From NCBI GenBank assembly GCA_035551355.1, contig DASZNF010000035.1, positions 1-64,000 of the forward strand: a DNA stretch of 64,000 bases, given 5' to 3'. Origin of the DNA: DATATV01 sp035551355. Lineage in GTDB: Bacteria > Actinomycetota > Actinomycetes > Mycobacteriales > Pseudonocardiaceae. Both the position numbers and the translations under genes were made by a program. Positions 11,077 to 19,112 of this stretch are shown here, in pieces (within the stretch, counting starts at the first letter, position 1; each line of letters begins with the position of its first letter). The notes below the pieces were generated by a model that searched no databases, was not told where the DNA came from, and saw only the letters and a list, made by a program, of their open reading frames with translations.

Positions 11077-11784
11077 TCACCCGTAGGTGTCACGCGGGCC
11101 CCGGCCGGGGACGTGCCGGGGCCCGTGCCGCCAGCTCGGCGCGGTCGGCCCGGCCACCTTCAGCCGCTTCACCACGCCGTTGCCCACGCCCCTGGCGATC
11201 TGGGCCAGCAGCTGCCGCTGCAACAACCGCAGCTGGGTGGCCCATGCGGTGGAGTCGGCCTGCACGGTCAGCTCGCCCTCGCGCAGCGCGGTGGGCCGGG
11301 CGTGCTCGGCCACCTCCTCGCCGACCAGCGCTGCCCACTTCCCGAACACCTGCCCGCCGGCCAGCCGGGCCGACCAGCCGCGGTCGGTGGCCAGCCGGGA
11401 GGCGATCCGGCCCAGCGGCTGCGGGTCCCGGTCGTCCGGGCGAGATCCGGACCAGCGCCGGCGCCGCCGGTCACCGGTGGGCATGAACCGGGCCTTGCCG
11501 GTGCGCTCCCCGGGCGAGCGGCCGCGGGCCTTGGCCGCTTCGCGGGCCGCACGCAGCGCCTCATGGGCCAGGTCCACTCCGCGTGGATTTTCCTCGTCCG
11601 ATTTTCCACCGGTTCGTGGACGGATATTGTCCGAATTGTCCCGGTCGGTGGTGGTTCGGGACCCCTGGGTGACCTTGTTATCCACACTATCCACAGGTTT
11701 ATCCCCAGATGTGGTACCCGCCTCACCCGCTCGGGTCACCCGTTGTGTGCCTTTCGGTGAATCAGCAGACCTGCTATTCGTCAC
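11077..11784 (-). CDS. dciA: DUF721/DciA replicative helicase operator
   Basis: The 235-residue protein has the DUF721 domain in its second half (LGRIASRLATDRGWSARLAGGQVFGKW through VQADSTAWATQLRLLQRQLLAQI). The family is DciA, shown in Mycobacterium to be the ancestral loader or operator of the DnaB helicase. The N-terminal 90 residues are disordered and basic. GTG 11784 overlaps the recF stop (GTGACGAATAG), indicating translational coupling, and is preferred over a longer upstream frame. The DNA for residues about 24-36 is a run of DnaA boxes (see 11678). Confidence 0.93.
   Translation of the reverse strand: MTNSRSADSPKGTQRVTRAGEAGTTSGDKPVDSVDNKVTQGSRTTTDRDNSDNIRPRTGGKSDEENPRGVDLAHEALRAAREAAKARGRSPGERTGKARFMPTGDRRRRRWSGSRPDDRDPQPLGRIASRLATDRGWSARLAGGQVFGKWAALVGEEVAEHARPTALREGELTVQADSTAWATQLRLLQRQLLAQIARGVGNGVVKRLKVAGPTAPSWRHGPRHVPGRGPRDTYG
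11678..11714. promoter_or_regulatory. DnaA-box cluster inside dciA
   Basis: Three boxes lie in tandem on the plus strand: TTATCCACA (11678, a perfect consensus), CTATCCACA (11687) and TTATCCCCA (11699). They are followed by GATGTGG. Bases 11688-11714 match the oriC stretch 15478-15504 at 23 of 27 positions in the same orientation. Binding by DnaA is inferred. Confidence 0.65.
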
Positions 11785-12928
11785 GGTGTACCTGCCCCTC
11801 GGCCACCCGGTAGCGCACGCCATCCAGTTCGGCGGGCACATCGGACTCCACCGCCGCGGTCACCAGCACCTGTTCGGCCGCGGTCGCCACCTCGGCCAGC
11901 CGGGCCCGCCGCCGCCGGTCCAGCTCGGCGAACACGTCGTCCAGCACCAGCACGGGCTCGGCGCCATCGGCACGCAACATATCGTAGGCGGCCAGCCGCA
12001 GTGCCAACGCGAACGACCAGGACTCGCCGTGGCTGGCATATCCCTTGGCCGGGGCCGGGCCCAGGATCAGTTCCAGATCGTCGCGGTGCGGCCCGACCAG
12101 GCTCACCCCGCGATCGATCTCCTGCGGCCGCATCCGGCCCAGTTCGGTCAGCAACGCCTCCGCAAGCGCTTGCCGATCGGCGCGCGGACCGCCCGGCACG
12201 CCAAATCCCCCGGGCAGCGCGTCACCGAGCGAACACCGGTACCGGATCTCGGCGGGCTGCGACTCCGGGGCCACCCCCGCATACGCCGCCGCCACCAGCG
12301 GCGCCAGATCGGCCACCAGGTCCAGCCGCCCGGCCAGCAGCGCCGCGCCGTGCTCGGCCAGGTGCCCGTCCCACACGTCCAGGGTGCGGATATCGCCCTC
12401 GCCGCCGGCCCGTTTCGCGCTGCCCGCCGTTTTCAGCAACGCGCCGCGCTGCTTGAGCACCCGCTCGTAGTCCGCGCGCACCCCGGCGTACCGGGGCGCG
12501 CGCAATACCAGGAGCTCGTCCAGGAACCGGCGGCGCTCACCCGGATCCCCGCGCACCAGCGCCAGATCCTCCGGCGCGAACAGCACGGTGCGCACGATGC
12601 CCAGCACATCCCGCGGCTTGCTCACCGGCGCCCGGTTCACCCGGGCGCGGTTGGCCCGGCCCGGGGTGATCTCCAGTTCCACGGTCAGCTCGCGACCCTC
12701 GTTGACCACCGCCGCGCGCACCACCGCCCGGCTCGCGCCGTGCCGGATCAGCGGCGCGTCGGTGGCCACCCGGTGCGAGCCGAGCGTGGCCAGGTAACCG
12801 ATGGCCTCGACCAGGTTGGTCTTGCCCTGCCCGTTCGCGCCGATCAGCACGCTCGGTCCCGGGTCGAAGGCCAGATCGGCCTGGGCCCAGGACCGGTAGT
12901 CGGTGACCTGGAGATGCCTTACGTGCAC
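11774..12928 (-). CDS. recF: DNA replication/repair protein RecF
   Basis: RecF is an SMC-like ATPase that helps load RecA at gapped DNA and stalled forks. The 384-residue protein has Walker A GANGQGKT (residues 30-37), an ABC-type signature region SHGESWSFALALRLA and Walker B PVLVLDDVFAELD. The length is normal. The GTG at 12928 begins the conserved HVRHLQVTDYRSW. It sits 10 bp after gnd and overlaps dciA by 11 nt, so gnd-recF-dciA are likely translated from one mRNA. Confidence 0.97.
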   Translation of the reverse strand: MHVRHLQVTDYRSWAQADLAFDPGPSVLIGANGQGKTNLVEAIGYLATLGSHRVATDAPLIRHGASRAVVRAAVVNEGRELTVELEITPGRANRARVNRAPVSKPRDVLGIVRTVLFAPEDLALVRGDPGERRRFLDELLVLRAPRYAGVRADYERVLKQRGALLKTAGSAKRAGGEGDIRTLDVWDGHLAEHGAALLAGRLDLVADLAPLVAAAYAGVAPESQPAEIRYRCSLGDALPGGFGVPGGPRADRQALAEALLTELGRMRPQEIDRGVSLVGPHRDDLELILGPAPAKGYASHGESWSFALALRLAAYDMLRADGAEPVLVLDDVFAELDRRRRARLAEVATAAEQVLVTAAVESDVPAELDGVRYRVAEGQVHRDE

Positions 12929-12938
12929 CGCGGCAGGT

Positions 12939-13844
12939 TCAGCTGGCCGGGGGCGAGGCCGGTCCGGCCGCGTGCACCGCGTGGCCGCCGAACTGGTTGC
13001 GCAACGCGGCCACCGCCTTCATGGCCGGCGAGTCCTCCTGCCGGGAGGCGAACCGGGCGAACAGCGCCGCGGAGATCACCGGCAGCGGCACCGCGTGGTC
13101 GATCGCCTCGTTGACCGTCCACCGGCCCTCGCCGGAGTCCTCGGTCCAGCCGGAGATCTTGGCCAGGTCCGGGTCCTCCTCCAGCGCCTTGACCAGCAGG
13201 TCCAGCAGCCAGGACCGGACCACGGTGCCCCGGGTCCACGCCTTGAGCACGGCGTGCACGTCGGTCACCTCGTCCACCGCGGACAGCAGTTCGTAGCCCT
13301 CGGCGTAGGCCTGCATCAGGCCGTACTCGATGCCGTTGTGCACCATCTTGGCGAAGTGCCCGGCGCCGACCTTGCCGGCGTGCGCGAAGCCCTCCTCGCG
13401 CGGACCCTCCGGACGCAGCGCGTCGAAGATCGGCATCGCCTTCTGCACGTCCTCGTCGGTGCCGCCGACCATCAGGCCGTAACCGACCTCGAGGCCCCAC
13501 ACCCCGCCGGACACCCCGCAGTCCAGGTAGCCGATGTTCTTCTCGGCCAGGTGCGCGGCGTTCTCCTTGTCGTCGGTGAACCGCGAGTTGCCGCCGTCGA
13601 TCAACATGTCCCCGGCCTGCAGCAGACCGGACAGTTCGCGCACGGTCTCCTTGGTCGGGTCACCGGCCGGCACCATGATCCACACGATGCGCGGGGCGGC
13701 CAGCCGGTCGACCAGATCGCTGAGCGACGTCGAGTCGCTGATATCGGCATTGCGGTCGTAACCGATGACCTCGTGCCCGGCGCGGCGAATCCGCTCGCGC
13801 ATGTTGAAGCCCATTTTGCCAAGGCCGACGAGTCCGAGCTGCAC
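12939..13844 (-). CDS. gnd: 6-phosphogluconate dehydrogenase, decarboxylating (short form)
   Basis: The 301-residue enzyme oxidises 6-phosphogluconate to ribulose 5-phosphate and CO2. The Rossmann motif GLVGLGKMG is at residues 4-12. The substrate and catalytic motifs are DGGNSRFTDD, CGVSGGVWG and KMVHNGIEYGLMQAY. It belongs to the short (about 300-residue) homotetrameric class common in actinobacteria. Its place between dnaN and recF is a conserved actinobacterial oddity: a metabolic gene inside the replication operon. Confidence 0.96.
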   Translation of the reverse strand: MQLGLVGLGKMGFNMRERIRRAGHEVIGYDRNADISDSTSLSDLVDRLAAPRIVWIMVPAGDPTKETVRELSGLLQAGDMLIDGGNSRFTDDKENAAHLAEKNIGYLDCGVSGGVWGLEVGYGLMVGGTDEDVQKAMPIFDALRPEGPREEGFAHAGKVGAGHFAKMVHNGIEYGLMQAYAEGYELLSAVDEVTDVHAVLKAWTRGTVVRSWLLDLLVKALEEDPDLAKISGWTEDSGEGRWTVNEAIDHAVPLPVISAALFARFASRQEDSPAMKAVAALRNQFGGHAVHAAGPASPPAS

Positions 13845-13902
13845 GGTCGCAGTCCCTCCTGCTTGCGGGTCGTCTGGAGTCTCGATCGTTTCAGACGCTG
13901 GC

Positions 13903-15033
13903 TCAGCCGGGCAGGCGGACCGGCATCAGCAGGTACAGGTACCCGGGCAGCACCTCGCCATCCTCCCCCACCGGCTTGACCAGTGCCGGGCGATTGGGCG
14001 TGGTGAACGACAGGTGGGCCCGCTCGGTGTGCAGCGCGCCGAGACCGTCCAGCAGGTAGGCCGGGTTGAACGCGATGGTGACCGGGTCGCCCTCGTACTC
14101 GACGGCCAGCTCCTCCTCGGCGCTGCCCTCGTCGTCCCCGCCCGCGGACAACCGCAGGGTGCCCTCGCCGAACTCGAGCCGGACCTGGGTGCCGCGCTCG
14201 GCGACCAGCGACACGCGCTTGACCGCCTCGACCAACGGCGCGATGCCCACGATCGCCGCGGCCGCGTGCTCGCTGGGCAACAGCTGGCGGTACTTGGGGA
14301 ACTCGGCGTCCAGCAGCCGGGAGGTGGCGCGCCGGCCGGAACCGGCCAGACCGAGCAGACCGTCGCCGGAGGCCAGCGAGATCTCCACGGTGGTGCCCGA
14401 GCTGCCCAGCGTCTTGGCCGCCTCGGCCAGGGTGCGGGCCGGGACCAGCACCTGGGTGTCGGTCACGTCGCCGGTGGGCTGCCACTCGAACTCGCGCATC
14501 GCCAGCCGGAACCGGTCGGTGGCCACGAGGGTGAGCTTGTCCTCGGCGATCTCCAGCCGGACCCCGGTGAGCATCGGCAGCGTGTCGTCCCGGCCGGCCG
14601 CGATGGCCACCTGGGCGACGGCCTGACCGAACACCTCGCCGGGCACCTGGCCCGCGCGCTGCGGCATGTCGGGCAGCTGCGGGTAGTCCTCGACCGGCAT
14701 GGTCGGCAGGCTGAACTTGGCGCTGCCACAGGTGATGGCGACCCGCGCGCCGTCCACCGACATCTCGACCGGCTGGGCCGGGAGCGCCTTGGTGATGTCG
14801 GCCAGGAGCCGGCCGGAGACGAGGGCCTTGCCCTCGGCGGCGATGGTGGCCGGGACGTCGACGGTGGCCGAGACCTCGTAGTCGAAACCGGCCACGGTGA
14901 GCGCGTCGCCGCCTTCGCCACTGGCGTCGATGAGCACACCGCCCAGGACCGGCACCGGTGGCCGGGACGGCAGGCTGCGGGCTACCCAGGCGACGGCATC
15001 GGCAAGTCCGTCCCGCTCGACGCGGATCTTCAT
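13903..15033 (-). CDS. dnaN: DNA polymerase III beta sliding clamp
   Basis: The 376-residue beta clamp encircles DNA and tethers polymerase III. Three repeated clamp folds are visible. Conserved pieces include KIRVERDGLADAVAW at the start, ATDRFRLAMREFEW in the middle and a C-terminal YLLMPVRLPG. ATG 15033 has GAGAGGACG just upstream. A longer frame to 15261 runs into the origin region without homology. It is the first gene left of oriC. Confidence 0.97.
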   Translation of the reverse strand: MKIRVERDGLADAVAWVARSLPSRPPVPVLGGVLIDASGEGGDALTVAGFDYEVSATVDVPATIAAEGKALVSGRLLADITKALPAQPVEMSVDGARVAITCGSAKFSLPTMPVEDYPQLPDMPQRAGQVPGEVFGQAVAQVAIAAGRDDTLPMLTGVRLEIAEDKLTLVATDRFRLAMREFEWQPTGDVTDTQVLVPARTLAEAAKTLGSSGTTVEISLASGDGLLGLAGSGRRATSRLLDAEFPKYRQLLPSEHAAAAIVGIAPLVEAVKRVSLVAERGTQVRLEFGEGTLRLSAGGDDEGSAEEELAVEYEGDPVTIAFNPAYLLDGLGALHTERAHLSFTTPNRPALVKPVGEDGEVLPGYLYLLMPVRLPG

Positions 15034-15264
15034 CGAACGTCCTCTCGCAGGTTCGAAAGTGAACTTCCCTGAAAGCCGCCCGCGGCCCGGGCATCGCGGC
15101 GGGGACGGCAGAGGTCCTTCGACGATGGATCGGCGCGACAGCGGCGAAGCGTGTGTGGAGTCCCCACCGTAGAGCCTGCCCGGCCGTCTCGTCGATTCGG
15201 GGCGATGGCTCTGCGTGGTCGAACGGACCACTCGGACGGCGGTTGCCGTGCGGTGCTCCACATG

Positions 15265-15339
15265 TCCACAGCCCCTCTCTTTCTTTTGTTTTTCTTCTCT
15301 TAAAGAGAAAAAAAGAGCCGTAACAGTAGGGGCTGTGGA
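15265..15339. repeat. Inverted repeat flanking the AT-rich origin core
   Basis: TCCACAGCCCCT (15265-15276) is repeated inverted as AGGGGCTGTGGA (15328-15339), 12 of 12. The 51 bp between is a pyrimidine then purine AT-rich tract with TTCTCTTAAAGAGAA at its centre. Each arm carries part of a DnaA-box-like sequence. This is the best candidate for the duplex unwinding element. Confidence 0.75.
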
Positions 15340-15455
15340 GTCTGTGGAGTGACGGCGTTCGCGCTGGTCAGCGGGGCGGGTCGGGTGTGGATTGCCGTGG
15401 CGGAACTCAGTGGACTACTCGGGCCGCCCGTGGATGGATTGGCGGGCTCCAAGAA

Positions 15456-15504
15456 CTGTCCACGGGTTGTCCCCAGTTCTCCACAGTTCCATCCCCAGAT
15501 GTGG
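15456..15504. promoter_or_regulatory. oriC DnaA-box cluster
   Basis: CTGTCCACG (15456), TTGTCCCCA (15467) and TTCTCCACA (15477) are spaced 10-11 bp, all on one strand, then CATCCCCAGATGTGG. Each box differs from TTGTCCACA at one or two bases. The helical phasing fits cooperative DnaA binding. Confidence 0.7.
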
Positions 15505-15555
15505 GTGGCTCGGTCCCCAGGCTCGGCGGGTGTGGAAACAGCTCGGAGGGGCGCC

Positions 15556-15597
15556 AAAAAAGTTCTCGGAAGGGCCCGGATGGGCGCTCCCGAGAAC
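15556..15597 (-). terminator. Intrinsic terminator facing the origin core
   Basis: On the minus strand, GTTCTCGG ... CCGAGAAC (8-bp arms at 15562-15569 and 15590-15597) is followed directly by TTTTTT (15561-15556). It would stop transcripts coming from dnaA before they enter the DnaA-box and AT-rich core. Confidence 0.75.
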
Positions 15598-15909
15598 GGA
15601 GTTTTCTGGGCGAGGTGGTGGATTCGGCCGACCGGCCCGCCAGAAACGAGCGGCGCGCGGCGGGCCGGTCGGGCGGCCCGAGACCAGGCTGGGGCGATCG
15701 GCTGGCGCGTCGATCGGCGCCGGCGCGGGTGGGCCGAGCGGGCTCCGGTACGCGGGCCGCCGCCGGCGCCGTATGCGGGCCGCCGCGGGCGCCGGTATGC
15801 GGTGCGCCCGGGGCCGCCGCGGCCGCCGTCTTTTCTCAGCTACCCCCTGCCTTGGACACGGCGGGCCGAAACGGCCGTCCCGGCGTTGCGCGGCCAAGGG
15901 ATCAGTCCG

Positions 15910-15974
15910 GCCGTTCGCACCGGGATCTCACCCGCCACAGCGGCCGTTCGCACCGGATCTCACCCGCCACAGCG
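15910..15974. repeat. 33/32-bp tandem direct repeat
   Basis: Copies at 15910-15942 and 15943-15974 begin GCCGTTCGCACCGG and end CTCACCCGCCACAGCG; the second lacks one G. They lie between the two dnaA terminators. No function is apparent. Confidence 0.85.
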
Positions 15975-15981
15975 ACGACGA

Positions 15982-16010
15982 AGGCCGGTCCCCGACGTGG
16001 GAACCGGCCT
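15982..16010 (-). terminator. dnaA hairpin terminator
   Basis: AGGCCGGT (15982-15989) pairs with ACCGGCCT (16003-16010), with further CCC/GGG pairing inside. It lies 16 bp after the dnaA stop. There is no T run, as is common in actinobacteria. Confidence 0.65.
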
Positions 16011-16025
16011 CGGTGTGCCTGGCGG

Positions 16026-17696
16026 TCAGGCGCGGGCGCGCTGCTTGATGCGGGAGGTCAGCTCCTGCACCTGGTCGTAGATGCGCCGCCGCTCGGCCAT
16101 CTCCTTGCGGATCTTCTTGTCCGCGTACATCACCGTGGTGTGGTCCCGGTTGCCGAACGTCTGACCGATCTTGGGCAGCGACAGATCGGTCAGCTCGCGG
16201 CACAGATACATGGAGATCTGCCGCGCGGTGGCCAGCGCCTTGGTCTTGCCCGGCCCGCACAGGTCGTCGATGCTCACCGAGAAGTACTCCGCGGTGACCG
16301 CCATGATCAGCGGCGCGGTGATCTCCGGGACCGAGGAGTCCGGGATCAGGTCCCGCAGCACGATCTCGGCCAGCTGCACATCGACCGGCTGCCGGTTGAG
16401 CGAGGCGAACGCGGTCACCCGGATCAGCGCGCCCTCCAGCTCCCGGATGTTGCGCTCGATGCGTTCGGCGATGAACTCCAGCACCTCGGCCGGGGCGGCC
16501 AGCCGGTCCTGCGCGGCCTTCTTGCGCAGGATCGCGATCCGGGTCTCCAGCTCGGGCGGCTGGATGTCGGTGATCAGGCCCCACTCGAACCGGGTGCGCA
16601 GCCGGTCCTCCAGCGTGCCAAGTCCCTTGGGCGGCCGGTCGGAGGAGACCACGATCTGCTTGTTCGCGTTGTGCAGCGTGTTGAAGGTGTGGAAGAACTC
16701 CTCCTGAGTACCTTCCTTGCCCTCCAGGAACTGGATGTCGTCGACCAGCAGCACGTCGACATCGCGGTAGCGGCGCTGGAACGCCACCTTGCGGTCGTCG
16801 CGCAGCGAGTTGATGAAGTCGTTGGTGAACTCCTCGGTGGACACGTAGCGCACCCGCATCCCGGGGAACAGTCGTTGCGCGTAGTGCCCCACCGCGTGCA
16901 GCAGGTGGGTCTTGCCCAGCCCGGACTCGCCCCAGATGAACAACGGGTTGTAGGCCCGCGCGGGCGCCTCCGCCACCGCGACCGCGGCGGCGTGCGCGAA
17001 CCGGTTGGACGAGCCGATCACGAACGTGTCGAACGTGTACTTCTCGTTGAGCCGGGTCTGCGAGGTCTGCGGCTTGGCCGGTGCGGTGAACGGCTGGGTC
17101 GGCGGCGCGGGTTGCTGCCGGGCGAAGGTCGGCCAGATCTCGTTGGCCGTGGCCAGTCCCTCGGCTTCCTCGTCCACCTCTTCGGTGTCGGTCTCGGTCG
17201 CCTCCGGCGCCTCGTGCTCGATCGGCAGTGGCGTGGTGGGCAGACCGTTGCCGTTGGCCGGCGGCGGAAACGAGGACAACTGGGATCCCGGCGACCGGGA
17301 CGCGCCGTCCGGGCTCGCGTGACCGATCGGCCTGAGCGTGGTGGCCGGGGCCGCGGGCGCCTGCGAACCGTCGGTGGCGGGCCAGGCGATGGGCGGCAGC
17401 GGAGCCTCGGCCGCTCGGGGATGGGCCACCGGCGGCAGCGGCGCCGAATCGACCTTGACCGCCAGCGACACCGGCCGGCCCAGCCGGCGGGACAGCGCGT
17501 CGGTGATCGGGTCGCGCAGCGCGCGCTCGATGGCTTCCTTGGCGAAGTCGCTCGGCGCGGCCAGCAGTGCGGTGCCGTCGAGCAGCCCGATCGGTCGGGT
17601 CACCCGCATCCAGGCGCGCTGCTGCGGCGAGGTGGTCTCCCACAACTCCTGCACGACCTCGTCCCACACCGGGCCGAGATTGCTCTGGTCGGACAC
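16026..17696 (-). CDS. dnaA: Chromosomal replication initiator DnaA
   Basis: The 556-residue DnaA binds the origin boxes and opens oriC. Domain I is at the N-terminus (VWDEVVQELWETTSPQQRAW). A long Pro/Ala/Glu-rich linker runs from about 90 to 215. The AAA+ core has Walker A GESGLGKT (256-263), Walker B LLVDDIQF (D319, D320) and sensor sequences. Domain IV carries the DNA signature GNRDHTTVMYADKKI. GTG 17696 follows GGGAGGG and starts with the conserved SDQSNLGPVW; the frame stays open further upstream but without homology. Two DnaA boxes about 95-115 bp upstream suggest autoregulation. Confidence 0.98.
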   Translation of the reverse strand: MSDQSNLGPVWDEVVQELWETTSPQQRAWMRVTRPIGLLDGTALLAAPSDFAKEAIERALRDPITDALSRRLGRPVSLAVKVDSAPLPPVAHPRAAEAPLPPIAWPATDGSQAPAAPATTLRPIGHASPDGASRSPGSQLSSFPPPANGNGLPTTPLPIEHEAPEATETDTEEVDEEAEGLATANEIWPTFARQQPAPPTQPFTAPAKPQTSQTRLNEKYTFDTFVIGSSNRFAHAAAVAVAEAPARAYNPLFIWGESGLGKTHLLHAVGHYAQRLFPGMRVRYVSTEEFTNDFINSLRDDRKVAFQRRYRDVDVLLVDDIQFLEGKEGTQEEFFHTFNTLHNANKQIVVSSDRPPKGLGTLEDRLRTRFEWGLITDIQPPELETRIAILRKKAAQDRLAAPAEVLEFIAERIERNIRELEGALIRVTAFASLNRQPVDVQLAEIVLRDLIPDSSVPEITAPLIMAVTAEYFSVSIDDLCGPGKTKALATARQISMYLCRELTDLSLPKIGQTFGNRDHTTVMYADKKIRKEMAERRRIYDQVQELTSRIKQRARA

Positions 17697-18199
17697 CTGC
17701 GGGTTTCCCTCCCCTCGTTCTCGAACCCCGGTCAGCCGCGCACGCGCATAGGCCGCATCCACGGTGACGGCGGAGGGCCGAGTGTAGAGGTATCCACAGG
17801 GTTGTCCACAACTGTGCACGAATATGGGGCATCGCGGCACCCCGGACCCGCAGTGGCTCGACGTTCCCGCTATCCGGCCGCGGCGACTCCCTCATCCCAC
17901 GCTCGCGACAGAAGGGGCACGCTAACAAGCCCCGCCAATTGCCACAAGAGCCCTTCGCAGCAAGTATCGGCGGGGACCGATCAAGGTGCAGTCCGACCTG
18001 GTCCGGTACCCCCGATTTGGTGAGGCCGGGAGCGGTGCGTAGTCTCGTAAGGTCTCCCGTTTGCGGCAGGCGCCTTTGTCATGCCTGGCCGCGTCCAGCT
18101 GGCCGATCCATCCGGATCCGGCTCGCCGGGAGGACAGGTCATGAACGTTATGACATGTACCAGACCGTTGAACAGTAGTAAGAAGCCGGGAGACCGACC
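17697..18199. other. dnaA-rpmH divergent intergenic region
   Basis: This 503-bp stretch should hold the divergent dnaA and rpmH promoters. DnaA boxes lie at 17790-17810. Beyond these I see no gene. A GGGAGA Shine-Dalgarno lies just before the rpmH GTG. The rpmH promoter itself cannot be assigned with confidence. Confidence 0.6.
17790..17810. promoter_or_regulatory. DnaA boxes upstream of dnaA
   Basis: GTATCCACA (17790-17798) and a perfect TTGTCCACA (17802-17810) lie 12 bp apart on the plus strand, followed by ACTGTG. The arrangement repeats the two-box-plus-TGTG pattern seen in oriC and in dciA. A role in dnaA autoregulation or origin assembly is likely. Confidence 0.75.
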
Positions 18200-18343
18200 G
18201 TGAGCAAGGGCAAGCGCACCTTCCAGCCCAACAACCGTCGTCGCGCCAAGACCCACGGGTTCCGGCTGCGCATGCGCACCCGTGCCGGCCGGGCGATCAT
18301 GTCCGCGCGGCGGCGTAAGGGCCGCGCCGAGCTGTCGGCCTGA
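18200..18343 (+). CDS. rpmH: 50S ribosomal protein L34
   Basis: The 47-residue, strongly basic protein reads SKGKRTFQPNNRRRAKTHGF and then RLRMRTRAGRAIMSARRRKG, the L34 family sequence. GTG 18200 has GGGAGA upstream. It opens the rightward operon rpmH-rnpA-yidD-yidC-jag. Confidence 0.97.
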   Translation: MSKGKRTFQPNNRRRAKTHGFRLRMRTRAGRAIMSARRRKGRAELSA

Positions 18344-18369
18344 GCGCCGGCCTGCCGGCACCCGCTGCC

Positions 18370-18759
18370 GTGCTCCCCGCGGCCGCCCGGCTGACCAACA
18401 GCCAGGAGTTCGGGACGGTGGTCCGCCGGGGGCGTCGTGCCGGTCGTCCCCGGCTGGTCGTGCATGCGCTGGTGACCACACCGCAGGCGGAGCCGAACTC
18501 GTCAATGCCCACCCGTACGCGGACTTCTCCCGTTCGGGTGGGCTTTGTCGTGAGCAAAGCCGTGGGCAACTCGGTGGTCCGGCACCGAGTCACCCGCCAA
18601 TTGCGGCACCTGATGTACGACCGGATCGGAACCCTGCCCCCCGGCTGCACGTTGGTAGTCCGGGCGCTTCCCGCTGCCGCGGGCTCGGCCAGTGCCGAGC
18701 TGGCGGTGGATCTGGACAGTGCGCTCCGTCGACTCCGGCTGAGTGGCGATGCGGCGTGA
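18370..18759 (+). CDS. rnpA: Ribonuclease P protein component
   Basis: RnpA assists the RNase P RNA in tRNA 5' maturation. The 129-residue protein has the RNR-type core VGFVVSKAVGNSVVRHRVTRQLRHL and an N-terminal LPAAARLTNSQEFGTVVRRG. The start is GTG 18370, 26 bp after rpmH. The stop overlaps the yidD start (GTGA). Confidence 0.96.
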   Translation: MLPAAARLTNSQEFGTVVRRGRRAGRPRLVVHALVTTPQAEPNSSMPTRTRTSPVRVGFVVSKAVGNSVVRHRVTRQLRHLMYDRIGTLPPGCTLVVRALPAAAGSASAELAVDLDSALRRLRLSGDAA

Positions 18760-19109
18760 GGTCAACGCAGTCTTCCCCGTCGGCGGCGGTCGGGCCCGTG
18801 GCCCGCACGTTGCTGGTGGCGGTCAACTTCTATCGCAGGTGGATCTCCCCCCTGCTCCCGCCGGCCTGCCGGTTCCATCCGAGCTGTAGCGCCTACGCCG
18901 CCGAAGCGCTGATGGTGCACGGCGCCGTGCGTGGCACCGGGTTGGCGGTGCGCCGGTTGCTCAAGTGCGGGCCCTGGCACCCGGGCGGTTACGACCCGGT
19001 GCCGCCGCGGACACTCGAACCACGATCGGAGTCCCGATCGGATGATCACCCCGTAGAGCCATCGGTCCCCCACGCGGGCCGAACGAGTACGTCGCCAGTC
19101 GAGGAGTAG
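18756..19109 (+). CDS. yidD: Membrane protein insertion efficiency factor YidD
   Basis: The 117-residue YidD helps YidC insert inner-membrane proteins. Motifs are FYRRWISPLLPPACRFHPSC with SAYA following, and KCGPWHPGGYDPVPP. The GTG at 18756 overlaps the rnpA stop and yidC follows after 3 bp. An acidic Ser/Pro-rich tail extends past the usual domain. Confidence 0.94.
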   Translation: MRSTQSSPSAAVGPVARTLLVAVNFYRRWISPLLPPACRFHPSCSAYAAEALMVHGAVRGTGLAVRRLLKCGPWHPGGYDPVPPRTLEPRSESRSDDHPVEPSVPHAGRTSTSPVEE

Positions 19110-19112
19110 TCC

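Larger units (their letters stand above)
15034..16025. other. oriC region between dnaA and dnaN
   Basis: This 992-bp gene-free stretch is where actinobacterial origins lie. The dnaN-proximal part has an AT-rich tract (15280-15315) flanked by inverted repeats. DnaA-box-like sequences occur on both strands: ATGTCCACA 15262, TGTGGAGTC 15334, TGTGGAGTG 15343, TGTGGATTG 15386, CTGTCCACG 15456, TTGTCCCCA 15467, TTCTCCACA 15477 and TGTGGAAAC 15531. The remainder (15600-15900) is very GC-rich with no gene. Two hairpins shield the region from dnaA read-through. Unwinding and initiation here are inferred. Confidence 0.85.

Noticed and set aside
8903..11086. 727-codon open frame antisense to gyrB
   Set aside because: Composition bias without homology; gyrB is unmistakable on the other strand.
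15349..16080. Open frames through the oriC region
   Set aside because: They cross DnaA boxes and terminators, have no ribosome site or homology and reflect low stop-codon frequency in GC-rich DNA.
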